The notes: generated by a model not told the origin, from the sequence alone. A stretch of 7,132 bases of DNA from an uncultured Clostridia bacterium (GCA_946637575.1 CAMPBJ010000049.1:1-7132), one strand, 5' to 3'; positions 1 through 6,051 are shown, numbered from the stretch's first letter. Translations and numbers: made by a program.

Positions 1-537
1 TTAAAAGTTAGGCGGGCAAGACACCCAAATAAACTCGGCTTCGGTCGCGCCTTTGTTTATGATTTGATGGATCTTGCTTGCGGAGTAATAAAAACTCTCG
101 CCCTTTTTAACTTTGATTTTTCTTTTGCCGAGCATCAAAACGATTTCGCCTTTCAGAACAAAACCGAACTCCTCCCCTTCGTGAGGAAAGTCTTCGTCCG
201 TCGAGCAGCCGACCTTAAGCCTTATGTGTACGGGCTCCATCATGTTCTTCTGCGCGTTCGGTACGAGCCAGTTTAACGTATACTCGTCCGTAACCTTTTC
301 GATAAACTCGTTTTTATTAAAAGAAACCTTCTCTTCGGTCTCGTCCTCCGAAAAGAATTCCTTTAAATCCGTTCCCAAAGCCGACAAAATGTCGATAAGC
401 GTCGCGATAGAAGGGCTGGTCAGATCGTTTTCAAGTTGCGAAATATACCCTTTCGTAAGTTCGCACCTGTCGGCAAGTTCTTCCTGCGTAAGTTCGCAAG
501 AGAGCCTTAAATCTTTGATTTTTTCCCCTATTACCAT
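1..537 (-). CDS. XRE-family HTH-cupin transcriptional regulator (polyamine-transport type)
   Basis: This is a complete 178-residue protein with two domains. Residues about 6-60 form an XRE/Cro-type helix-turn-helix, with LTQEELADRCELTKGYISQL covering the two DNA-contact helices. Residues about 103-172 form a single cupin barrel (PHEGEEFGFVLKGE at 118-131, then KKGESFYY at 144-151), probably a ligand-sensing domain. The usual cupin metal motif HxH is reduced to one His (H119) followed by E120, E122 and E123, so metal binding is uncertain. The segments NWLVPNAQKNMMEP and WVSCPPNF closely resemble, from memory, the regulators located just before potABCD spermidine/putrescine importer genes in Clostridia. 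That makes polyamine sensing the best inference. GGAG at 546-549 lies 8 bases before the ATG. The stop codon occupies bases 1-3, so any partner genes are outside the window. The HTH-cupin architecture is certain; the ligand is not. Confidence 0.9.
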   Translation of the reverse strand: MVIGEKIKDLRLSCELTQEELADRCELTKGYISQLENDLTSPSIATLIDILSALGTDLKEFFSEDETEEKVSFNKNEFIEKVTDEYTLNWLVPNAQKNMMEPVHIRLKVGCSTDEDFPHEGEEFGFVLKGEIVLMLGKRKIKVKKGESFYYSASKIHQIINKGATEAEFIWVSCPPNF

Positions 538-545
538 CTATTCCG

Positions 546-602
546 CTCCAAGTTTACGAAGTTTAGAGATTTTAGACATAAAGTTTAATAAAACTAAACT
601 TT
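546..602 (-). promoter_or_regulatory. Candidate operator: four AAGTTTA 7-mers in the regulator's leader
   Basis: The 7-mer AAGTTTA occurs at plus-strand positions 550-556, 559-565 and 581-587, and in inverted form (TAAACTT) at 595-601. The last two sit in a perfect inverted repeat, AAAGTTTA (580-587) and TAAACTTT (595-602), around a 7-base spacer. The array lies between the expected transcription start near 609 and the ribosome-binding site GGAG at 546-549. This is where an autorepressor would block its own transcription. Binding by the adjacent HTH-cupin regulator is inference. Confidence 0.5.
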
Positions 603-615
603 TACAACGAAATCT

Positions 616-644
616 ATTATAGAAAAATTGTCTTTATATGTCAA
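616..644 (-). promoter_or_regulatory. Consensus sigma-70/SigA promoter of the HTH-cupin gene
   Basis: On the minus strand a perfect -35 TTGACA (plus 639-644) is followed by a 17-base spacer and a perfect -10 TATAAT (plus 616-621). Transcription would start near 609 and leave a leader of about 70 bases. Upstream DNA is very A/T-rich (645-681), which could act as an UP element. The promoter lies just past the feo-operon terminator, so the regulator is an independent transcription unit. Confidence 0.85.
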
Positions 645-674
645 TAATTTTTTATGCGAATTTTAAATAATTTT

Positions 675-707
675 AAAAAAATTTCCGCCCGAATATTCGG
701 GCGGAAA
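675..707 (-). terminator. Intrinsic terminator closing the feo operon
   Basis: Bases 682-707 are a perfect 26-base palindrome with a GC-rich stem (CCGCCCG / CGGGCGG). On the minus strand it is followed directly by seven T (plus A at 675-681). It lies 8 bases after the stop of the last feo-operon ORF. There is no T-run on the plus-strand side, so it works in the minus direction only. Confidence 0.93.
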
Positions 708-715
708 CACAAAGT

Positions 716-883
716 TTACCAGTCTTCTTTAATCGACGTTTTTATATCGTCGTAAAACTCAAAATACTCTTCCTTTTCCGACTTTTCACGGCTATCCGTT
801 AACTCTTCGGGGATAAGCGCGTCTTCCTCGATCCTGTCGGACTCTCTCATAAGATCGTATTGTGTTTTACCTTTATTTCCCAC
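716..883 (-). CDS. Small acidic hypothetical protein overlapping the feoB end
   Basis: I do not recognise this 55-residue protein. It is strongly acidic (18 Asp/Glu against 9 Lys/Arg), has no Cys, no signal peptide and no membrane segment, and ends in an aromatic-acidic stretch (EEYFEFYDDIKTSIKEDW). The GTG start at 881-883 is chosen because AAGGAG (plus 890-895) lies 6 bases before it, a better site than those of feoA or feoB. This makes the ORF overlap the last 37 bases of feoB in another frame. Two other starts exist: an ATG at 848-850 that forms ATGA with the feoB stop (44 residues), and a longer start at 955 (79 residues), which has no evident ribosome site. It sits between feoB and the terminator, so it is cotranscribed with iron uptake. 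It is not recognisably FeoC, which is a winged-helix protein, nor the Cys-rich membrane peptide found after many feoB genes. Confidence 0.6.
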   Translation of the reverse strand: MGNKGKTQYDLMRESDRIEEDALIPEELTDSREKSEKEEYFEFYDDIKTSIKEDW

Positions 884-2706
884 TTTTTTCTCCTTACCGT
901 TCTTACGACTGTTATCGCCGCAAGACCTAAAAATATTATACCCGAAATAAAGCAAAAAATCAACGTATTTGATCTGATTAAAAGCCCTGAAAGGTTTATA
1001 AGCAGCGAAACACAGTAAGCAGTAATTAGTCCAAACGCTATTATTTTAACGAAATCTTTTTTTGTGCTTTCTTTTCTTAAAGCAGACAGCGCCGAAACAC
1101 ACGGCGGTGCAAACAAAAAGAAACTTAAAAAAGAGAGCGCGGAAAAGCCTGTCGGAAATATCTCGGAAACATTATCGCAGAGTAAAAGAAGGCTTTCCGC
1201 AACCGATTCTCTTGCAAAGAGTCCGAAAACGACTGAAACTGACGCTTCCGCGCTACCGAATCCCAACGGATAAAAAACGTACTTGATCGCGTTGCCTAAA
1301 ATATAGATGAAACTGTTCTCTATTCCGACGCCGTAACCGGAAAACCCGAAGTTTTTTAAACACCATAAGATTATAGATACGGCGAAAACTACCGAACCTG
1401 CCTTTAATAAAAACTCCTTCGTCCGTTCGAGAAGAACGCTAACAAAACTCTTTAACGGCGGGATCCTGTACTTCGGAACTTCAAAAGGATATTCGCTGTC
1501 GCTCCCTGCGTCTCGCTTTAACATGATCTTGCCTAAAACTGCAACTATCAAAAAAGAGAAAAAGTATGAAAGGACGGGAACAAACGGGTTTCCGTTAAAA
1601 AGAACCGAAGAAAGCCAGCAAATGACGGCTGTTTTAGCGCTACACGGCATAAAAGTAAGTAAAAAAAGCGTTCGTCTTCGCTCTTTTTCGTTCTCAATAA
1701 TACGAGTCGCAAGAACGCCGTTAACGGTGCATCCGCAAGAAAGAACGAGCGGTATCACAGATTTCCCGCCAAGCCCTATGCTCTTAAATATTTTGTCCAG
1801 CAAAAAGGCTATGCGCGCGGAATATCCGCTCTCTTCGATTACCGTCATAAGAAAAAAGAGTATCGTTACCTGCGGGAAAAACGCTAAAACCGAACCTAAA
1901 CCGCGGATAACGCCGTCCGACAGAAAAGAACAGAACCAAGCCGCTAAACCTTTCTCTAAAAGCGCCGAGTTAACCTTTTCCGAAGTGGTTTTCACCGCTT
2001 CCGTAATTCTTTGAGACAGTATCCCGCCGACTTTCATAGTAATAAAATACACGGCGGTCATGATAAGGATTAGTATCGGAATACCAAGAAACTTGTTTAG
2101 TAATACCCCGTCGATTTTTTCTGTCAGATCGTGTTTGACCTTTTTTTTCGTTTCGATCAATTCGACGTTAGCGCGAAGGAAAGCGTTTATTTCGTCTATG
2201 CTTTTCGTCCCGAAGTTTTTGGGCGGATAGTTGACTTGTTTTGCAGTCTTAACGAGTCTATTTAAATTATAATTTTTCAATGCCGATATAAAAACAACGG
2301 GAGCGTTAAAAAGCGCGGACAGTTTCTCCGCGTTTATCTTTTTCCCGCTTTTTTGCACCTCGTCGTACATATTTACGGCTATAACGATCGGCTTTTTAAC
2401 GCTTGTAAGCATTGCGGTAAGATAAAGCCCCTTTTCAAGCCCGCCACCGTCAATAACGTTAATTATAACGTCGTAATCGCCCTTTTTTAAGAACTCCGTA
2501 ACCACCTTGCCGTCTGACGATTCGGGCGACAGCGAATATATCCCCGGAAGGTCGGTAACTGTCACGCTGTCGTCATCTTTAAGCGTTGCTCTGCTTTTTT
2601 CGACCGTAACGCCGGCAAAGTTTCCGGTTTTAACGCGCTTTCCCGTAAGCGCGTTAAAGAGCGTGGACTTTCCGCAGTTAGGGTTTCCTATCAAAGCGAT
2701 ATTCAT
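847..2706 (-). CDS. feoB: Ferrous iron transport protein B (GTPase-coupled permease)
   Basis: FeoB is the inner-membrane Fe(II) importer. An N-terminal cytosolic G domain is joined to a membrane permease. At 619 residues it is somewhat short for the family. G-protein motifs are intact: G1 GNPNCGKST (7-15), G2 Thr34, G3 DLPG (52-55), G4 NMYD (112-115) and G5 SAL (141-143). After a helical linker the membrane part begins near GVLLNKFLGIPILILIM (200-216). It carries the Cys-containing gate segments LSCGCTVNGVLATR (322-335) and FMPCSAK (352-358), then ARES (498-501) and APPCVSALSALRKES (533-547). A last hydrophobic segment is at about 581-601, with a basic tail. The usual VPA in the first gate segment reads VNG here, which is noteworthy. 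Its ATG overlaps the feoA stop (ATGA) and has no strong Shine-Dalgarno, so translation is probably coupled to feoA. Confidence 0.96.
   Translation of the reverse strand: MNIALIGNPNCGKSTLFNALTGKRVKTGNFAGVTVEKSRATLKDDDSVTVTDLPGIYSLSPESSDGKVVTEFLKKGDYDVIINVIDGGGLEKGLYLTAMLTSVKKPIVIAVNMYDEVQKSGKKINAEKLSALFNAPVVFISALKNYNLNRLVKTAKQVNYPPKNFGTKSIDEINAFLRANVELIETKKKVKHDLTEKIDGVLLNKFLGIPILILIMTAVYFITMKVGGILSQRITEAVKTTSEKVNSALLEKGLAAWFCSFLSDGVIRGLGSVLAFFPQVTILFFLMTVIEESGYSARIAFLLDKIFKSIGLGGKSVIPLVLSCGCTVNGVLATRIIENEKERRRTLFLLTFMPCSAKTAVICWLSSVLFNGNPFVPVLSYFFSFLIVAVLGKIMLKRDAGSDSEYPFEVPKYRIPPLKSFVSVLLERTKEFLLKAGSVVFAVSIILWCLKNFGFSGYGVGIENSFIYILGNAIKYVFYPLGFGSAEASVSVVFGLFARESVAESLLLLCDNVSEIFPTGFSALSFLSFFLFAPPCVSALSALRKESTKKDFVKIIAFGLITAYCVSLLINLSGLLIRSNTLIFCFISGIIFLGLAAITVVRTVRRKKWEIKVKHNTIL
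890..895 (-). promoter_or_regulatory. Ribosome-binding site inside feoB for the small acidic ORF
   Basis: The minus strand reads AAGGAG at this site, then six A, then GTG (881-883). The site lies inside the feoB coding sequence, 41 bases before the end of its stop codon. It decides the start proposed for the small ORF. Confidence 0.6.
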
Positions 2707-2924
2707 TTTCTAACTTCTATCCCGAAAAGCGTTTTTTCTTGCAATGCGACGAAAAAGTCGCTTATTTTAACGAGCGTAGGAGATCCGAACAATGATTTTC
2801 TGACAACTGTAATTAAAACGCCCTCTCTTATTCCAAAAGAGAAAAGGCGTTCCCTGTCTTTCTTTTTAAGTTTTATTGCCGTAACAACCGCGCTTTCACC
2901 TATTTTCAACTCCGAAAGTCTCAT
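2703..2924 (-). CDS. feoA: Ferrous iron transport protein A (SH3-like)
   Basis: FeoA is a small cytosolic SH3-fold protein that supports FeoB-dependent Fe(II) uptake. The family pattern is clear: MRLSELKIGESAVVTAI at the N-terminus, then RERLFSFGIREGVLITVVRK, then SPTLVKISDFFVALQEKTLFGIEV. From the ATG at 2922-2924 the protein has 73 residues, close to the usual size of about 75, and starts as family members do. An in-frame ATG at 2940-2942 would add MIINCN. Neither start has a recognisable Shine-Dalgarno. The TGA stop overlaps the feoB ATG by four bases (ATGA), typical of coupled subunits of one system. The gene begins only about 40 bases after the rplQ terminator stem. Identity is secure; start and promoter are not. 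Confidence 0.9.
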   Translation of the reverse strand: MRLSELKIGESAVVTAIKLKKKDRERLFSFGIREGVLITVVRKSLFGSPTLVKISDFFVALQEKTLFGIEVRK

Positions 2925-2957
2925 ATTACAGTTTATTATCATTAAAACCGTAATATG
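2922..2957 (-). promoter_or_regulatory. Inverted repeat and possible promoter/operator at the feoA start
   Basis: CATATTAC (plus 2922-2929) and GTAATATG (plus 2950-2957) are perfect 8-base inverted arms around a 20-base spacer that contains the upstream feoA start codon. On the minus strand the spacer includes TGATAAT, identical to a Fur-box half-site, but the second half is poor. The overlapping GATAAT is also a 5/6 match to a -10 box, with TTAAAA 17 bases upstream. If that promoter is real, transcription would begin at or next to the ATG at 2924. Speculative. Confidence 0.3.
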
Positions 2958-2961
2958 TTTT

Positions 2962-2996
2962 AAAAAGGAAAACCCGCTTAAAAATAAGCGGGTTTT
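2962..2996 (-). terminator. Intrinsic terminator after rplQ (end of ribosomal protein cluster)
   Basis: Bases 2969-2980 (AAAACCCGCTTA) pair perfectly with 2985-2996 (TAAGCGGGTTTT) around a 4-base loop, giving a 12-bp stem. On the minus strand the stem ends in TTTT, then CC, then TTTTT, an interrupted T-tract. The stem begins only a few bases after the rplQ stop. Some read-through into feoA is possible because the T-run is broken. Confidence 0.85.
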
Positions 2997-2999
2997 TAA

Positions 3000-3509
3000 T
3001 TAGTCAACTAATTCGATGATCGCTTTTTCAGCGGCGTCGCCTTTTCTTGCGCCGAGTTTATAAATTCTCGTATATCCGCCACCTTGACCTTTTTCTTCCT
3101 TTCTCGCGTCGTATTTGGGCGCGTATTCGTCGAAGATCTTTTCAACGAGACGATGCTTTATTTCTTTCGTTCTCTTCTTAAAGTCGGCTTTGCTTTCTTT
3201 TTCGCCCTTGACTTCGTGAAGGTCGTTTACCATCGTCATGATCTTTCTTCTTGCGTTTAATTTCTTTACGCCGTCTTTAACGAGCGTTTTCGTGGTTTCC
3301 TTACCCTTTTCGTCGGTAACCTTAACTTCGGTTTCAATGTTGTCCGCATAAGTGTTTACCGCAAGAGTAATGATTTTTGCGACGTAAGACGCAACTTCCT
3401 TTGCTCTCGCTTCGGTCGTTTCAATTTTACCGTACCATAAAAGCGCGGAAGCCTGATTCTTTATAAGCGCAATTCTCTGCGTGGCGGTTAAGCCTAATTT
3501 TCTTTCCAT
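3000..3509 (-). CDS. rplQ: Large-subunit ribosomal protein bL17, long form
   Basis: L17 binds 23S rRNA near the peptide exit tunnel. The core is recognisable: MERKLGLTATQRIALIKNQA at the N-terminus, GKIETTEARAKEVASYVAKI (27-46), and the C-terminal GGGYTRIYKLGARKGDAAEKAIIELV (143-168). At 169 residues it is well above the roughly 112-130 of E. coli or Bacillus L17. The extra length lies mainly in a charged segment at about 52-86 (ADNIETEVKVTDEKGKETTK onward) and a second lysine-rich segment at about 98-118. To my recollection similar long L17 proteins occur in other Clostridia, so this is probably a lineage trait. AAGGAGG (3518-3524) lies 8 bases before the ATG, inside the end of rpoA, and only three bases separate the genes. 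Last gene of the ribosomal cluster. Confidence 0.96.
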   Translation of the reverse strand: MERKLGLTATQRIALIKNQASALLWYGKIETTEARAKEVASYVAKIITLAVNTYADNIETEVKVTDEKGKETTKTLVKDGVKKLNARRKIMTMVNDLHEVKGEKESKADFKKRTKEIKHRLVEKIFDEYAPKYDARKEEKGQGGGYTRIYKLGARKGDAAEKAIIELVD

Positions 3510-3512
3510 TGT

Positions 3513-4466
3513 TTAGTCCTCCTTGTCCTTGAACTTCAAGCCGTAACTCTCTAACTTTAAGAAAATCTCGTCTAAAGATTTCTTGCCGAGGTTCTTGACT
3601 TTAAGCATATCTTCTTCGGTCTTTTGAATTAAGTTTTGTACCGTGTTGATACCCGCACGCTTTAAGCAGTTGTAAGAACGGACGGAAAGGTCCATATCTT
3701 CTATTGCCATTTCGAGTATCTTGTTCTTCTTATCTTCTTCCGGCGGAACTAAAATTCCGATGTTGCCTATTTCGGAGAGAGATACGAACATTCTGATATG
3801 TTCGTCCATAATCTTCGCGGCAAGACTGACTATGTCTTTTCCGGAGAACGCGCCGTTCGTCCAAACTTCTAATGTAAGTTTATCAAAGTCAACGCTTTGA
3901 CCTACACGAGTCGCCGTAACGTTATAGCTGACCTTTTTAACGGGCGTATAAATACTGTCGATCGCGATGTTGTCGATAATGTCGGTCTTATGCTCGTCCG
4001 CGCCCTGATATCCACGACCTCTGCCGATGGTGAGTTCGACGTCTATCTTCGCGCCTTCATCTACCGTGCAGATATAAAGGTCGGGGTTTAATATCTCAAG
4101 TTCGGAATCGCACTCGATATCGCCCGCTTTAACTACCGCAGGACCTTCTTTATAAAGTCTTGCAGTTTTGGTATAATCCTTATCTAAAACCGTGGACTTT
4201 ATCGCAACGCATTTTAAGTTAAGAATTATTTCCGTAACGTCTTCTTTAACTCCCGCTATTGCGGAAAACTCGTGTTTTACGCCAAGATCTTCCGAGAATT
4301 TAATGTTCTCGATCGCAACTCCGGGGAGTGCGGAGAGCAAAATTCTGCGGAGCGCGTTACCTATCGTAAGACCGAACCCCTTTTCCAACGGTTCGCAAAC
4401 TATTTTCGCGTAACTTCTGTCTTCGTTTTCTTCCACTGCTATTTTCGGCATTTCAATTTCCATCAT
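3513..4466 (-). CDS. rpoA: DNA-directed RNA polymerase alpha subunit
   Basis: The alpha subunit dimerises to nucleate assembly of RNA polymerase and contacts promoter UP elements and activators. The 317-residue length is normal. The N-terminal assembly domain (about 1-230) contains EKGFGLTIGNALRRILLSAL (28-47) and VELTIGRGRGY (143-153). A short linker leads to the C-terminal domain (about 248-312). Residues matching the E. coli DNA-contacting set are kept: R263 and N266 in SVRSYNCLKRAGI, and G294, K296, S297 in NLGKKSL. The first of two adjacent ATGs is preferred, since AAGGAGG (4477-4483) is 10 bases before it and MMEIEMPKI aligns with the family start MIEIEKPKI. A gap of 123 bases with inverted repeats separates it from rpsD. 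Confidence 0.98.
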   Translation of the reverse strand: MMEIEMPKIAVEENEDRSYAKIVCEPLEKGFGLTIGNALRRILLSALPGVAIENIKFSEDLGVKHEFSAIAGVKEDVTEIILNLKCVAIKSTVLDKDYTKTARLYKEGPAVVKAGDIECDSELEILNPDLYICTVDEGAKIDVELTIGRGRGYQGADEHKTDIIDNIAIDSIYTPVKKVSYNVTATRVGQSVDFDKLTLEVWTNGAFSGKDIVSLAAKIMDEHIRMFVSLSEIGNIGILVPPEEDKKNKILEMAIEDMDLSVRSYNCLKRAGINTVQNLIQKTEEDMLKVKNLGKKSLDEIFLKLESYGLKFKDKED

Positions 4467-4490
4467 AAGAAAAGAACCTCCTTAAAAAAT

Positions 4491-4559
4491 AGTTTCGATA
4501 TAAACTCTGTCGGGAATTCTTGCGCGGTCGTGGAAAAACCGAACTTTCCCCCCGACAGA
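4491..4559 (-). promoter_or_regulatory. Structured leader RNA candidate upstream of rpoA
   Basis: A 9-bp perfect inverted repeat, TCTGTCGGG (4506-4514) and CCCGACAGA (4551-4559), encloses a 36-base interior that holds a smaller CGGT/ACCG pairing (4525-4528 with 4538-4541). Next on the minus strand is a weak 5-bp hairpin, AGTTT/AAACT (4491-4506), followed by a run of six T just before the rpoA ribosome-binding site. The layout resembles an attenuator or a protein-binding leader; S4 is the obvious candidate ligand, by analogy only. An RNA-processing site is an alternative. Confidence 0.45.
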
Positions 4560-4577
4560 ATCCATCGAAAAATAATT

Positions 4578-4583
4578 ATTATA
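4578..4583 (-). promoter_or_regulatory. Possible -10 box of an internal rpoA promoter
   Basis: The minus strand has a perfect TATAAT (plus ATTATA) just after the rpsD stop codon. The nearest -35-like hexamer, TTGTAT, matches only 3 of 6 positions and is 15 bases away, so support is weak in this very A/T-rich stretch. If real, it would start an rpoA-rplQ transcript just before the inverted repeat at 4506-4559. Confidence 0.22.
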
Positions 4584-4589
4584 TTTTTA

Positions 4590-5213
4590 TTATTTAGAAT
4601 ACAACTCGACGATCATGTGTTCTTTTATAGAAACGTCGATCTCTTCTCTGGTCGGAATAGACAAAACTTTTCCGGTCAAAGTTTCGGGGTTGAATTCGAG
4701 CCAAGCGGGCATGTTGCCTACTTTCATCTGCTTTATTTCAGCAAAATACTTGTTGTCTTTCTTGTTCTCTTTAACCGCGATCTCATCGCCCGCCTTAACG
4801 ATATAGGACGCAATGTTTACGTTCTTACCGTTGACGGTAAAGTGACCGTGAGTTACGAGTTGACGAGCCTGACTTCTCGAAGAACCGACGCCCATTCTGT
4901 AGATAACGTTATCGAGTCTTCTCTCTAAAAGAGCGAGCATGTTAGAACCGGTGATACCTTTCATGCGGTCAGCCTGTTCGTAATACTTTCTGAATTGACC
5001 TTCCAAAACGCCGTATATTCTCTTGCATTTCTGCTTTTCACGGAGTTGAAGACCGTATTCGGAAATTTTCTTTCTCGCCATACCGTGTTGACCGGGGGCA
5101 ACAGGTCTTTTTTCAAATGCGCACGAACCCTTAAAGCATCTTTCGCCCTTTAAGAAAAGTTTCGCGCCTTCACGTCTGCATAAACGACATTTAGATTCAG
5201 TATATTTAGCCAT
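4590..5213 (-). CDS. rpsD: Small-subunit ribosomal protein uS4 (zinc-binding form)
   Basis: S4 is a primary 16S rRNA-binding protein that starts 30S assembly at the five-way junction. In E. coli it also represses the alpha operon. Length (207) is standard. C9, C12, C26 and C31 in the N-terminal arm match the zinc-ligand spacing of C+ type S4 proteins. GQHG (41-44) and the helical core follow, then the S4 RNA-binding domain at about 97-160, with [29 protein letters not shown] and [14 protein letters not shown] (5222-5226) lies 8 bases before the ATG in a 14-base gap after rpsK. Its place between rpsK and rpoA is the clostridial and E. coli arrangement, unlike Bacillus. Confidence 0.98.
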   Translation of the reverse strand: MAKYTESKCRLCRREGAKLFLKGERCFKGSCAFEKRPVAPGQHGMARKKISEYGLQLREKQKCKRIYGVLEGQFRKYYEQADRMKGITGSNMLALLERRLDNVIYRMGVGSSRSQARQLVTHGHFTVNGKNVNIASYIVKAGDEIAVKENKKDNKYFAEIKQMKVGNMPAWLEFNPETLTGKVLSIPTREEIDVSIKEHMIVELYSK

Positions 5214-5227
5214 TTTCTATTCCTCCG

Positions 5228-5620
5228 TTATACTCTACGCTTTTTGGGCGGTCTGCAACCGTTGTGCGGAATGGGAGATACGTCTTGAATAAGCGTTACT
5301 TCCATATCGCAGTTAGCGAGCGCTCTGATCGCGGACTCTCTTCCTGCACCCGGACCTTTAACGTATACCTCAACCTGACGCATACCTTGTTCTCTTGCGA
5401 CCTTTCCGGCCGCTTCCGCAGCCATCTGAGCCGCAAACGGCGTGCTCTTTCTCGAACCCTTAAAGCCCAAAGCACCTGCGCTCGACCACGCTACCGCGTT
5501 GCCTTGCATATCGGTGATGGTTACCATAGTGTTGTTGAAGGAAGCCTGAATATGAACTTGCCCCTTGTCAACCTTTCTGGCATCTTTACGTTTTTTAACA
5601 ACTTTTTTTGCTACTGCCAT
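5228..5620 (-). CDS. rpsK: Small-subunit ribosomal protein uS11
   Basis: S11 sits on the platform of the 30S subunit near the mRNA exit. The 130-residue protein is full length with a basic N-terminus ([15 protein letters not shown]). Family signatures include [16 protein letters not shown] (22-37), [18 protein letters not shown] (52-69), [15 protein letters not shown] (87-101) and the strongly conserved tail [16 protein letters not shown] (115-130). Its Asn-Gly pair (120-121) is the site where the E. coli protein carries isoaspartate. The ribosome-binding site reads AAGGGGG (5630-5636), less canonical than its neighbours. It overlaps the rpsM stop codon, so the two are tightly linked. Confidence 0.98.
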   Translation of the reverse strand: MAVAKKVVKKRKDARKVDKGQVHIQASFNNTMVTITDMQGNAVAWSSAGALGFKGSRKSTPFAAQMAAEAAGKVAREQGMRQVEVYVKGPGAGRESAIRALANCDMEVTLIQDVSPIPHNGCRPPKKRRV

Positions 5621-5634
5621 GTAAGTTTACCCCC

Positions 5635-6012
5635 TTATTTCGTTGCCGTCTTCTTCTTCGCGACGGTACGACGAGGACCTTTTCTTGTTCTCGCGTTTCT
5701 CTTTGAACTCTGTCCTCTTACGGGAAGGTTCTTTCTGTGACGAACACCGCGATAGCATCCGATTTCGATAAGTCTCTTTATAGAAAGGGAAACTTCGGAA
5801 CGGAGATCGCCTTCTACGTGAAGGTGATGTTCGATATATTCTCTTAATTTTGCGATATCGCTTTCACTTAAGTCTTTAACTCTCGTGTCGGGATTGATAC
5901 CCGTTTCTTTAATGATCTTTTTGGAAGTCGTAAGACCAATACCGTAGATATAGGTAAGGCCTATTTCAACTCTCTTGTTGTTCGGCAAATCAACGCCGGC
6001 TATACGTGCCAT
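5635..6012 (-). CDS. rpsM: Small-subunit ribosomal protein uS13
   Basis: S13 lies in the 30S head and contacts tRNA and the 50S subunit through bridges B1a/B1b. The 125-residue protein begins [20 protein letters not shown]. It has YGIG (23-26) in the helix-turn region and the conserved [15 protein letters not shown] (87-101), then a basic C-terminal tail [20 protein letters not shown] that reaches the tRNA sites. [12 protein letters not shown] differs slightly from the common QRTKTNARTRKG. AAGGAG (6020-6025) lies 7 bases before the ATG. It is the first gene after a 120-base gap that follows rpmJ, the same position as the S4-regulated leader of the E. coli alpha operon. Confidence 0.98.
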   Translation of the reverse strand: MARIAGVDLPNNKRVEIGLTYIYGIGLTTSKKIIKETGINPDTRVKDLSESDIAKLREYIEHHLHVEGDLRSEVSLSIKRLIEIGCYRGVRHRKNLPVRGQSSKRNARTRKGPRRTVAKKKTATK

Positions 6013-6042
6013 TAAATTTCTCCTTGAATTATTTTTGTTTTT

Positions 6043-6051
6043 TATATAACA
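6043..6051 (-). promoter_or_regulatory. Possible extended -10 promoter for rpsM
   Basis: On the minus strand TGTTATATA fits an extended -10 (TG, one base, TATATA). No good -35 is visible at 16-18 bases upstream. Transcription would start about 20-25 bases before rpsM. The A/T-rich context makes a chance match plausible. Confidence 0.25.

Noticed and set aside
64..622. Plus-strand ORFs opposite the HTH-cupin gene
   Set aside because: They are antisense to a gene with clear domain matches, have no ribosome-binding sites and resemble no family.
716..955. Longest version (79 codons) of the small ORF after feoB
   Set aside because: Its start has no evident ribosome site and overlaps feoB by over 100 bases; the GTG at 883 with AAGGAG is better supported.
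1062..2014. Several plus-strand ORFs inside feoB, up to 163 codons
   Set aside because: They lie wholly opposite feoB, whose motifs are intact along its length, and their translations are low-complexity basic sequences typical of antisense frames.
4272..4928. 218-codon plus-strand ORF across rpoA, the gap and rpsD
   Set aside because: It is antisense to two conserved genes and to the inverted-repeat gap, with no start signals or recognisable domain.
5264..5740. 158-codon plus-strand ORF opposite rpsK and rpsM
   Set aside because: Both opposite genes are unmistakable ribosomal proteins; the ORF is a shadow frame.
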